From: JAWVZH01 sp033722295
Lineage (GTDB): Bacteria > Bacteroidota > Bacteroidia > Chitinophagales > Saprospiraceae
Assembly (NCBI GenBank): GCA_033722295.1
Contig: JAWVZH010000182.1
Coordinates: forward strand, 1-5,084
Length of the DNA: 5,084 nucleotides
Reading direction: 5' to 3'
Shown here: positions 1-5,084 of the stretch, piece by piece
Numbering within the stretch: position 1 is the first letter of the stretch
Layout of the letters: the number at the start of each line of letters is the position of its first letter
The notes under the pieces: model-generated
Databases searched by the model: none
What the model saw: the letters and a program-made list of their open reading frames with translations, nothing else
What the model was told of the DNA's origin: nothing
Translations under genes and position numbers: made by a program

Positions 1-223
1 TGATCAAAGCCTTGGTCTCAAAATAAAAGGTGTCCCCATCATAATAAACCACCGTGTCCCTCTTGATGATCTCGTCGTATTCGTCGCCCATTTTTTCCTT
101 TGCCGTTTCCCCTTCAAGAGGAGCATACCTGAGCACTTCGTTCTTATCTATTTTCAGAAAATAGATGACCGCCCTGCTGCACAAGGGACACTCACCGTCA
201 TAAAAAATGATCTTTTGACTCAT
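1..223 (-). CDS. DCC-family thiol-disulfide oxidoreductase-like protein (DUF393), 3' end cut by window edge
   Basis: Reading right to left from the ATG at 223-221 gives 74 codons of an open frame that leaves the window. The N-terminus MSQKIIFYDGECPLCSRAV carries the family signature Y-D-G-x-C-P-x-C (Cys12 and Cys15), preceded by a short beta strand as in thioredoxin-like folds. DCC proteins are small (usually about 115-140 residues) and are predicted thiol-disulfide oxidoreductases with a CxxC redox pair; most have no known substrate. No signal peptide is visible, so the protein is probably cytoplasmic. The start codon overlaps the radA stop codon as ATGA (223-220), which fits translational coupling and makes this the second gene of a radA operon. 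Family assignment is firm for the visible part; the actual substrate is unknown. Confidence 0.87.
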   Translation of the reverse strand, partial: MSQKIIFYDGECPLCSRAVIYFLKIDKNEVLRYAPLEGETAKEKMGDEYDEIIKRDTVVYYDGDTFYFETKALI

Positions 224-1587
224 ACGCCTGCGAATACCATGTCTCTCAACTTCTGCAATTTTCCGATACCATGAATTTCAATTTTGAATTTCGCTGGATC
301 GACATTCTTCAAGTTACGTTTGGGGATGAAGATTGTACTGAAGCCCAGTTTTTCGGCCTCAATGATCCTTCTGTCGATCCTGTGTACGCCGCGGATCTCA
401 CCTGACAGGCCGATTTCACCGGCAAAGGCGAAGTCGGAAGGCAGGGTTTGATCCACCAGACTGGAGATCAGCGCGCACGCAATCGCCAGGTCTATCCCTG
501 TGTCTGTAACTCGCAAGCCTCCGGCTATGTTCAGGAAGACATCGTACTTGCCAAAATAGTAACCGCATCGCTTCTCCAGTACGGCCAGCAACATATTCAG
601 CCTACGCAGGTCAAATCCGGTTGCGCTTCTCTGAGGTGTTCCATACACGGCCGTACTCACCAATGCCTGGGTTTCTATCAGCATAGGCCGGTGGCCCTCC
701 ACCATGGCCGCTATGGCACTCCCGCTAAGGTCCTCTTCAGTCTGGGACAACAGCATTTCCGAAGGATTCTCGACTATCTTCAGGCCTTCTCCGGCCATTT
801 CATAAATGCCGATCTCATCGGTGGAGCCGAACCTGTTCTTGTGCGTTCGCAGTATACGGTAGGCATAATTCCTCTCACCTTCAAAATAGAGGACCGTATC
901 CACCATGTGCTCCAGGAGTTTGGGGCCGGCGATGGCCCCTTCTTTGGTGATATGACCTATGATCACGATGGGGATATTCATCGACTTTGAAAAAGCCTGA
1001 AGGACAGCGGTACATTCACGGATCTGGGAGATCGTCCCAGCGGCAGATTCCAGCTTCTCCGTGGACATAGTCTGAATAGAATCGATGACCAAAAACTGAG
1101 GCTTCAACTCACTGGCGACATCCACGACGTGCTCGACCATGGTTTCATTGAGCACATGGCATTGCTCGCCGTTCAGATTGAGCCTGATAGATCGCAACTT
1201 GATCTGTTCCTTGCTTTCCTCACCTGAGACGTAGAGCGTTGTGAGACCACTCTTGAGAGCCGTTTGAAGGATGAGCGTTGATTTACCTATGCCAGGTTGG
1301 CCGCCAAGGAGGATCAGAGAACCCGGCACAATGCCTCCGCCTAGTACACGATTTAGTTCCTCATCAGGCACTTTAAATCTATTGAAGGTCGTGTGCGAGA
1401 CTTCTGTTAAAGGCTTTGGCTTGGAATCAAACTTTTTTGCACTTTTCGAGGTTTGTTTAGTACCAGAGGAAGTGGTGAGCTCTTCCTCGAAGGTGTTCCA
1501 TTCAGAGCACGATGGGCATTTTCCCAACCATTTCGTGGTCTGATGGCCACAATTTTGACAAACGTAGTGCGTTTTAGTTTTAGCCAT
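220..1587 (-). CDS. radA: DNA repair protein RadA (Sms)
   Basis: A complete 455-residue protein of normal RadA length. In order it shows an N-terminal C4 zinc finger (Cys10, Cys13, Cys24, Cys27), a RecA-like ATPase core with Walker A GGQPGIGKST at 95-104 (Lys102) and a Walker B strand ending at Asp169, the RadA-specific KNRFG motif at 250-254, and a C-terminal Lon-protease-like domain from about 300 to 450. That domain has no Ser-Lys protease dyad that I can see (the region reads VTDTGIDLA), as expected for RadA, where it is a scaffold and not a protease. RadA is a hexameric, cytoplasmic, DNA-dependent ATPase that promotes branch migration of recombination intermediates alongside RecA. The ATG at 1587 is the right start because the zinc finger begins nine residues later. 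There is no Shine-Dalgarno sequence before it. The downstream DCC gene overlaps it by ATGA. Confidence 0.97.
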   Translation of the reverse strand: MAKTKTHYVCQNCGHQTTKWLGKCPSCSEWNTFEEELTTSSGTKQTSKSAKKFDSKPKPLTEVSHTTFNRFKVPDEELNRVLGGGIVPGSLILLGGQPGIGKSTLILQTALKSGLTTLYVSGEESKEQIKLRSIRLNLNGEQCHVLNETMVEHVVDVASELKPQFLVIDSIQTMSTEKLESAAGTISQIRECTAVLQAFSKSMNIPIVIIGHITKEGAIAGPKLLEHMVDTVLYFEGERNYAYRILRTHKNRFGSTDEIGIYEMAGEGLKIVENPSEMLLSQTEEDLSGSAIAAMVEGHRPMLIETQALVSTAVYGTPQRSATGFDLRRLNMLLAVLEKRCGYYFGKYDVFLNIAGGLRVTDTGIDLAIACALISSLVDQTLPSDFAFAGEIGLSGEIRGVHRIDRRIIEAEKLGFSTIFIPKRNLKNVDPAKFKIEIHGIGKLQKLRDMVFAGV

Positions 1588-1591
1588 AAAG

Positions 1592-1622
1592 CAAATGTAC
1601 AGAATTTGGAATCGTCAATAAA
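1592..1622 (-). promoter_or_regulatory. Candidate proximal radA promoter (Bacteroidota type)
   Basis: On the minus strand, TACATTTG (1599-1592) matches the Bacteroidota -7 consensus TAnnTTTG exactly. Nineteen bases upstream is TTTA (1622-1619), three of four matches to the -33 consensus TTTG. The -7 element ends only four bases before the radA ATG, so a transcript from here would be leaderless or nearly so. It could be a chance match, since a second perfect -7 element lies 53 bases upstream. Confidence 0.4.
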
Positions 1623-1644
1623 CCTACTGGTTATCAACGGTTTA

Positions 1645-1652
1645 CAAATTTA
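1645..1652 (-). promoter_or_regulatory. Candidate distal radA -7 element
   Basis: TAAATTTG on the minus strand (1652-1645) is another exact match to TAnnTTTG. It would give radA a leader of about 50 bases, a more usual length than the proximal element gives. No TTTG sits at the expected distance upstream; the nearest (1683-1680) is 27 bases away, which is too far. AT-rich sequence makes chance matches likely. Confidence 0.3.
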
Positions 1653-1746
1653 ATAATAAAAATACATCCTGGTTTTTTTCAAAAAGAAGTGACCAGAACA
1701 GATCATCAAAGAGAGCAGAGAAGAAAGCGGTAGATAACCGTCAAAA

Positions 1747-1760
1747 ATCTCTCATGAGAT
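1747..1760. repeat. Short palindrome in the radA/DksA-like gap
   Basis: TCTCATGAGA (1750-1759) is a perfect 10-base palindrome. The overlapping ATCTC-TCAT-GAGAT (1747-1760) can also pair as a 5-bp stem with a 4-base loop. It lies about 160 bases upstream of radA. It could be a binding site for a dimeric regulator, but no second copy is present in the gap, so chance is a fair explanation. Confidence 0.2.
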
Positions 1761-1799
1761 CGAAATTTGATTGTTTTCAATTGGTTTTTTGGGGTTATG

Positions 1800-1839
1800 C
1801 AGGGTGCGCGATGAACTTTCATCTGCACCCTGTTTTTTT
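1800..1839 (+). terminator. Hairpin followed by T-run, plus-strand terminator-like
   Basis: CAGGGTGC (1800-1807) pairs perfectly with GCACCCTG (1825-1832). Inside, GATGA (1810-1814) pairs with TCATC (1819-1823) around the loop ACTT. Seven T residues follow at 1833-1839, giving a classic intrinsic terminator read on the plus strand. On the minus strand the same hairpin starts five bases after the DksA-like stop codon but is followed by CATAACCCC, with no T-run. It may therefore form the 3' end of that mRNA without acting as a standard intrinsic terminator for it. No plus-strand gene lies upstream. Confidence 0.55.
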
Positions 1840-2176
1840 ATGCTTTATCGGCACAATGGAGGCATCTGGAGCTTTCGGGCATATACATCAATCGTGCGAT
1901 CTGAATAGGACGTTCACAGCGACTGCATGTTCCGAAATCCGGCTTGTCCACCTTGGAAAGAGATATCTTGAGCTTGGATAGTTTCTCTCTTTTGTTCCTC
2001 AGAGAGGCCTCACTTATCCCCTTGTTCTGAATGGCATCCATACGACTTACCCGGCCGATAGAGTTCTCAGGGCTGATCGGCGCAGTCATGGATTCGAGCA
2101 TCGCGATTTCTTCTTCCTGCTTCTTTATCAGATCAATTAATCGTTCTTTAAAAGACGCTTTTTCCTCAGCATTCAT
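1838..2176 (-). CDS. DksA/TraR-family C4 zinc-finger transcription regulator
   Basis: 112 residues, shorter than E. coli DksA (151). Residues 3-70 are rich in Lys, Glu and Leu and fit the two helices of a coiled-coil hairpin. The C-terminal zinc finger has Cys84, Cys87, Cys105 and Cys108 in the context FGTCSRCERPI and MPESSRCLHCA, typical of DksA/TraR. Members bind RNA polymerase through the secondary channel and modulate initiation, often with ppGpp. By eye, the tip that reads DxxDxA in classical DksA aligns with NSIGRV (38-43), so both acidic residues would be replaced; an acidic residue occurs a little later in SRMDA. The protein may thus bind polymerase without the classical DksA activity. 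The ATG at 2176 gives a normal N-terminus. The gene is transcribed alone, divergent from the next one. The family call is sure; the exact role is not. Confidence 0.92.
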   Translation of the reverse strand: MNAEEKASFKERLIDLIKKQEEEIAMLESMTAPISPENSIGRVSRMDAIQNKGISEASLRNKREKLSKLKISLSKVDKPDFGTCSRCERPIQIARLMYMPESSRCLHCADKA

Positions 2177-2189
2177 AACCTAAAAGGTT
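2177..2189. repeat. Small inverted repeat directly before the DksA-like start codon
   Basis: AACCT (2177-2181) and AGGTT (2185-2189) form a 5-bp stem with a 3-base AAA loop on the plus strand. In the minus-strand mRNA the stem ends immediately before the ATG. It may affect ribosome access. The stem is short and only weakly stable, and it contains no Shine-Dalgarno motif worth naming beyond the AGGTT arm. Confidence 0.25.
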
Positions 2190-2256
2190 GATTATTAGTT
2201 ATATTAAGGTAAGCAATTTGAAAAAACACAGGTCTTTACCAGGATAATGTAAAGCT

Positions 2257-2613
2257 ATGCAAAAGCAGTGGTCATTTTATGATGCCTTCGGAAGACTTTA
2301 TGTCATAGGGTTTTACCATAGCCACGACACTGGCAATTTTGTGCTTTACATCAATAATAACATCAGCATTATTGATTTTGAAATAAAAGACAGCAAAGCC
2401 TACTCTTTCATCATTGGTAATCGGCTGTTACAGTTTCGCATAGATAAGGCATCGAGTGGCTATAATTATGACCTCAAGGACCATACGCCATCAATAGAGG
2501 CCAAACCCTGGGAAAAATTTAGAGATAAAGTGATCGCCGCAATGATGATCAGTGTCGTCATATGCGTGATTGCCTGGCTCTTCCTTTATGCCATTGGGAT
2601 GTCCCCCTGGTAG
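2257..2613 (+). CDS. Small membrane-anchored protein with a FAIM-like soluble domain
   Basis: 118 residues from ATG 2257 to TAG 2611-2613, with AGGA about 12 bases upstream. I do not recognise a named bacterial family. Residues 1-80 look all-beta, with alternating hydrophobic residues; about 91-113 form one hydrophobic helix (KVIAAMMISVVICVIAWLF), followed by a five-residue tail. There is no signal peptide, so the soluble part probably faces the cytoplasm as a tail-anchored protein. By eye, compared with the human FAIM sequence as I remember it, the order Trp5, Ile17-x-Phe-x-His21, Gly26, Val29, Tyr31, FIIG 51-54 and IDKASSGYNYD 62-72 follows that of FAIM with near-equal spacing. This is a suggestion of a shared fold and not an established assignment. 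The gene stands alone between a divergent DksA-like gene and scpB. That it is coding is likely; its function is unknown. Confidence 0.75.
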   Translation: MQKQWSFYDAFGRLYVIGFYHSHDTGNFVLYINNNISIIDFEIKDSKAYSFIIGNRLLQFRIDKASSGYNYDLKDHTPSIEAKPWEKFRDKVIAAMMISVVICVIAWLFLYAIGMSPW

Positions 2614-2621
2614 TCAACTTG

Positions 2622-2651
2622 CGGATGATAAGTATATGGCTTTCACATCCG
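2622..2651 (+). repeat. Inverted repeat between the FAIM-like gene and scpB
   Basis: CGGATG (2622-2627) pairs with CATCCG (2646-2651) across an 18-base loop, starting nine bases after the stop codon of the small membrane protein gene. There is no T-run after it, so it is not a canonical terminator. It lies just upstream of the candidate scpB promoter element and could be an operator half-site pair or a weak 3'-end hairpin. Confidence 0.25.
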
Positions 2652-2668
2652 GCTTTGATGGTAAATAC

Positions 2669-2676
2669 TATTTTTG
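2669..2676 (+). promoter_or_regulatory. Candidate scpB -7 element overlapping the first possible start codon
   Basis: TATTTTTG matches TAnnTTTG exactly. A TTTG occurs at 2654-2657 but only 11 bases upstream, too close for the usual spacing of about 19, so the -33 box is not clear. If real, transcription would start a few bases after 2680, downstream of the TTG at 2674 that opens the longest scpB frame. Confidence 0.35.
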
Positions 2677-3291
2677 CGCAAAACTCAGACTTTGGATACA
2701 TCACTGCTCCGGCATATTGAAAGCATAATCTTTGCGACGGATCATCCGGTTACCGTCAGGGAAATACGCAAGACCATCAAGGCCTCCCTGGATATCGATA
2801 TGGGAAACAAGGATGTGGAAACGGCGATAGAATTTCTACGTGAGATCTACAATAACGATGATTTCAGCTTTGAGATCGCCAATGTATCTGGCGGATACTT
2901 GTTTTTAACCAAAGGAGCCTATCACAACACCATTGGCACATATCTGAAACTGGAGTCAGGCAAAAAATTGTCGCGTGTGGCCTTAGAAACACTTTCGATC
3001 ATAGCTTACAAGCAACCGGTCACCCGAACTGAGATAGATGCCATCAGGGGTGTCAACTCTGATTATGCGATTCAGAAACTTCTGGACAAAGAACTTGTTA
3101 ACATAATTGGTAGAAGCGAAGGACCCGGTAGACCACTGTTGTATTCGACAAGTGAAAAGTTCTTCGAATATTTTGGACTTGCTGATGTCAATGAACTACC
3201 AAAACTCAAGGATTTCGATCTTGAGGATAATACAATTGGCGATCAGGGTCCAATAATGGAAAACGGGGCAAGAAATGACGAATCAGAATAA
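2674..3291 (+). CDS. scpB: Segregation and condensation protein B (ScpB)
   Basis: 205 residues from the longest possible start, TTG 2674; an in-frame stop at 2662-2664 rules out anything further upstream. ScpB forms a dimer of tandem winged-helix domains that, with the kleisin ScpA, completes the SMC condensin acting on the nucleoid. The first winged helix spans about 11-90 and the second about 98-170. The second carries the strong family signature VALETLSIIAYKQPVTRTEI (102-121) and GRPLLYSTSEKFFEYFGL (152-169). The acidic, flexible tail (about 176-205) is usual. A second in-frame TTG at 2692 (residue 7) gives MDTSLLRHIESIIF, closer to normal ScpB N-termini, and is the better start if the -7 element at 2669-2676 is real. 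No ATG is available near the N-terminus. scpA is not in the window. The 3' end overlaps the DUF2480 gene by 17 bases, implying co-transcription. Confidence 0.93.
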   Translation: MRKTQTLDTSLLRHIESIIFATDHPVTVREIRKTIKASLDIDMGNKDVETAIEFLREIYNNDDFSFEIANVSGGYLFLTKGAYHNTIGTYLKLESGKKLSRVALETLSIIAYKQPVTRTEIDAIRGVNSDYAIQKLLDKELVNIIGRSEGPGRPLLYSTSEKFFEYFGLADVNELPKLKDFDLEDNTIGDQGPIMENGARNDESE

Positions 3292-3805
3292 AGGTGAATT
3301 GATCAACAGGGTCGCTAACAGCGGTTTGATCACTATCAAGCTGGAAGAGTACTATCCTGAAAAGAAGATCCTGCCTTTCGATATAAAAGATTACCTCTTC
3401 AAAGGCCTCATCCTGAAAGAAAAGGACTTCCGTCAGGCACTGAAGGAGATGGACTGGAGCCAGTTGGACGGTGACATCCTGGCGGTTTATTGCTCAACAG
3501 ATGCCATTATACCTCAATGGGCCTATATGCTGGTGACTGCTTCGGCGACGCCGTATTTTGAGGATATCCGCAATAATAATCCTGATGAGATCATAACCGA
3601 ATTGATGCTCGAACGCATTCGCGAGGAATTGAAATTCGATTCTTTTGAAGGTAAGCGTATCGTTGTAAAAGGATGCGCAGACAAAACAATTCCGTCAGCC
3701 GCATTTATGGAAGTGACAAGAGGGCTTCAACCTTTTGCCCAGAGCATCATGTATGGTGAACCCTGCTCCACCGTTCCCATCTTCAAAAGACCCAGAAAAG
3801 TCTGA
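3275..3805 (+). CDS. DUF2480 family protein
   Basis: 176 residues, full length for this family of unknown function, which I know only from Bacteroidota. Recognisable blocks are NRVANSGLITIKLEEYYP (11-28), FDIKDYLFKGLILKEKDFR (35-53), the CSTDAIIPQWAYM block (73-85), and the C-terminal stretch from about 130 with VKGCADKTIP and SIMYGEPCSTVPIFKR. Three cysteines (73, 134, 164) sit inside these conserved blocks, which suggests a metal or cofactor site; that is inference only. There is no signal peptide or membrane helix, so it is probably cytoplasmic. The ATG at 3275 lies inside the end of scpB (17-base overlap, different frame), so its translation is probably coupled to scpB. No Shine-Dalgarno sequence is obvious. 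Family call is from recalled signatures. Confidence 0.9.
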   Translation: MTNQNKGELINRVANSGLITIKLEEYYPEKKILPFDIKDYLFKGLILKEKDFRQALKEMDWSQLDGDILAVYCSTDAIIPQWAYMLVTASATPYFEDIRNNNPDEIITELMLERIREELKFDSFEGKRIVVKGCADKTIPSAAFMEVTRGLQPFAQSIMYGEPCSTVPIFKRPRKV

Positions 3806-3954
3806 AACCTCGCTGTTCGTGGTCAGGAACCATAACCCTTTGTTAAATCCGTGTTCCCGGATATGCGACACCCAGAAGATTCGTTCTGGTTAGAGAAGTT
3901 TTCAGTAAATTCCAATATCTTTACCATTCCTAATAATACGATTATTAAGAGCGG

Positions 3955-3978
3955 TTTAAATATTAAAAAATATTTGAA
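3955..3978 (+). repeat. A/T-only inverted repeat just before the transglycosylase start
   Basis: AAATATT (3958-3964) and AATATTT (3969-3975) pair perfectly around AAAA. In RNA the stem extends to 10 pairs (3955-3957 with 3976-3978, one of them U-G). It ends two bases before the ATG at 3980. The right arm contains AATATTTG (3969-3976), one mismatch from the -7 consensus. It could be a weak hairpin over the start region or just an AT-rich promoter region. Confidence 0.3.
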
Positions 3979-3979
3979 T

Positions 3980-4900
3980 ATGAATATGCGGATGTCCTGG
4001 TTCAATTTAATGGCCTTTTGTTTTTTAAGTTTCATGTTGTCCTCCTTCCTGGAGCCTGTCAATAAGGGAGACGTGAATATAGAAGGTGCTTCCGATACCA
4101 TACCTCAGACCATTCAACCGGTAGATCTGAAAAGCGAGTTCAACTTTGCGGGTGAAAAGCTACCGTTGGACAACTTTGATGTCAGAGAACGTCTGGATCG
4201 TGAGATGCACGTCAATACTTTTTGGCAGTCCAGTACGATCCTGAACATTAAGAATGCCGCGAAGTATTTTCCCGTGATTGAGAAGATCCTTGAAGAGCAG
4301 GGAGTTCCCCAGGATTTCAAATATCTGGCCGTAGCGGAAAGCGCGCTGAGAAATGCCGTCTCTCCTTCAGGAGCGAGAGGTATTTGGCAATTTCTCAGAT
4401 CATCCGCCAGAGAAAAAGGCCTGGAGGTGAATTCGGATATCGATGAAAGATACAATATCGAACTGGCCACTAGAGCTGCATGTGAGTATTTGAAAGAGAA
4501 CTATGACCGTTTCGGAAGCTGGACGCTTGCCGCTGCTGCCTATAATACAGGACCAACCAGGCTGGCTCGCGAAATGGAGAATCAGAAAGAAGATTCTTAC
4601 TACGATCTCAATCTCAGCGAAGAAACCATGCGATATGTATTTCGGATCGTTGCGCTCAAGGAGATCATGACCCATCCCGATGATTACGGATACAGGATAG
4701 ACCACGAAGACATTTATCCGCCGCTAAAGGATTATACCATCATGGATGTGGATTACCAGATCGACGACCTGGCTGATTTTGCTCATGATAATGGTACAAG
4801 CTATCGTTTACTAAAGGTGTTCAATCCATGGCTCCGAACCAGTCGTCTGCCCAATCAAAGTAGAAAACTATACTATATTAAAATACCCGAGGATATATGA
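3980..4900 (+). CDS. Secreted lytic murein transglycosylase, SLT domain (MltD-like)
   Basis: 306 residues from ATG 3980. The frame is open back to a GTG at 3851, but the upstream 43 codons look noncoding, while 3980 (or the ATGs at 3986 and 3992) opens directly onto a signal-peptide-like stretch (SWFNLMAFCFLSFMLSSF). The SLT domain covers about 85-225. The catalytic Glu is Glu120 in YLAVAESALRNAV, followed by SPSGARGIWQF (128-138), then AAAAYNTGP (184-192) and a helix RYVFRIVALK. Such enzymes cleave the glycan strands of peptidoglycan in the periplasm, forming 1,6-anhydromuramic ends, for wall turnover and insertion of machinery. The last 60 residues, with FNPWLRTSRLPNQSRKLYYI, resemble a degenerate LysM-like segment, though no clear full LysM repeat is seen. 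No lipobox cysteine follows the hydrophobic segment, so it is probably not a lipoprotein. It overlaps the next gene by ATGA. Confidence 0.9.
   Translation: MNMRMSWFNLMAFCFLSFMLSSFLEPVNKGDVNIEGASDTIPQTIQPVDLKSEFNFAGEKLPLDNFDVRERLDREMHVNTFWQSSTILNIKNAAKYFPVIEKILEEQGVPQDFKYLAVAESALRNAVSPSGARGIWQFLRSSAREKGLEVNSDIDERYNIELATRAACEYLKENYDRFGSWTLAAAAYNTGPTRLAREMENQKEDSYYDLNLSEETMRYVFRIVALKEIMTHPDDYGYRIDHEDIYPPLKDYTIMDVDYQIDDLADFAHDNGTSYRLLKVFNPWLRTSRLPNQSRKLYYIKIPEDI
4889..4892 (+). promoter_or_regulatory. Shine-Dalgarno-like GAGG before the SRPBCC gene
   Basis: GAGG lies four bases before the ATG at 4897, within the end of the transglycosylase gene. It is one of the few Shine-Dalgarno-like sites in the window and supports that ATG as a true start. 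Confidence 0.4.
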
Positions 4901-5084
4901 AGGTATTGAGACTTATCCTGATCGTGATCGCAGTCCTTGTCGTGGCTGTCCTTATCGCAGGATTATTTGCCCCGAAAGAAGTAAGTGTCCAGCAAAGCAT
5001 CAATATAAAAGCACCACCCGCTGCTGTTTTTTACCAGGTCAGGTATCTTGACAAGATGGCTGTATGGCATCCTCTTTTGAAGAA
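4897..5084 (+). CDS. SRPBCC (START/Bet v 1-like) family protein with N-terminal membrane anchor, cut by right edge
   Basis: Sixty-two codons are visible from ATG 4897. Residues 3-24 form one hydrophobic helix (after MKVLR), followed by the strand VSVQQSINIKAPPAAVFYQV, the usual opening of the SRPBCC fold: a beta strand, then APP-xx-VF starting the first helix, and later a Trp (MAVWHPL). Proteins of this type bind hydrophobic ligands in a helix-grip cavity; this one is tethered to the inner membrane, with the domain probably on the periplasmic side. The ATG overlaps the transglycosylase stop as ATGA, so the two are likely translationally coupled. The ligand and the rest of the protein cannot be seen. 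Confidence 0.8.
   Translation, partial: MKVLRLILIVIAVLVVAVLIAGLFAPKEVSVQQSINIKAPPAAVFYQVRYLDKMAVWHPLLK

Noticed and set aside
448..990. 180-codon open frame on the plus strand inside radA
   Set aside because: It is antisense to the conserved RadA core. The translation has no recognisable domain, and the minus-strand frame shows every RadA motif.
1271..1653. Plus-strand open frames (1271-1543, 1453-1653) and a minus-strand frame (1407-1637) over the radA 5' end
   Set aside because: They lie over the RadA zinc finger and Walker A coding region. Their products are low-complexity and resemble nothing known.
1669..1696. CTGGT/ACCAG inverted repeat with T- and A-runs inside
   Set aside because: The inner pairing is interrupted and relies on U-G pairs. 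It has no flanking T-run and looks like AT-rich chance pairing.
1754..1981. 75-codon plus-strand frame running across the terminator-like hairpin into the DksA-like gene
   Set aside because: It is antisense to the zinc-finger end of the DksA-like gene, and its codons cover the hairpin. No start signal supports it.
3806..3850. Possible terminator after the DUF2480 gene
   Set aside because: Only a 4-bp stem (TGGT/ACCA around 3818-3831) can be drawn, with no T-run after it.
3823..4101. Minus-strand frame of 92 codons upstream of the transglycosylase
   Set aside because: It is antisense to the signal-peptide region and the AT-rich gap. The hydrophobic stretch is the mirror of the AT-rich sequence.
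4114..4705. Two minus-strand frames within the transglycosylase gene
   Set aside because: They are antisense to the conserved SLT motifs, and their products have no recognisable features.

Overview
The window looks like ordinary chromosome from a member of the Bacteroidota, probably a Cytophagales-type marine or soil lineage. Three things point there. The DUF2480 protein is, to my knowledge, essentially confined to that phylum. Candidate promoters match the phylum's unusual -7 element TAnnTTTG, while Shine-Dalgarno sequences are mostly missing. The short DksA/TraR-like zinc-finger protein is of the form common in that phylum. I see no insertion sequence, phage gene, CRISPR array, tRNA or rRNA.

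Layout. On the minus strand at the left, radA (220-1587) is followed by a DCC-family thiol-disulfide protein that runs off the left edge (1-223); the two overlap by ATGA and should be co-transcribed and translationally coupled. A 250-base gap (1588-1837) holds two candidate radA -7 elements and a strong hairpin followed by a T-run on the plus strand. A DksA/TraR-like gene (1838-2176, minus) comes next. It is divergent from a plus-strand gene for a small protein with one C-terminal membrane helix (2257-2613), whose soluble part resembles the FAIM fold. The plus strand continues with scpB (chromosome segregation), which overlaps a DUF2480 gene by 17 bases. After a 174-base gap come a secreted lytic transglycosylase (start best placed near 3980) and, overlapping it by ATGA, the first 62 codons of a membrane-anchored SRPBCC-domain protein cut by the right edge.

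How the genes fit together. The set is mostly housekeeping: recombination repair (RadA), transcription control (DksA-like), condensin assembly (ScpB) and cell-wall turnover (transglycosylase), plus uncharacterised partners. There is no obvious defence or mobile system. The most interesting items are the FAIM-like membrane protein, the scpB TTG start that lies inside a perfect promoter element, the DksA-like protein lacking the acidic tip residues of classical DksA, and the plus-strand terminator-like hairpin with no known gene upstream.
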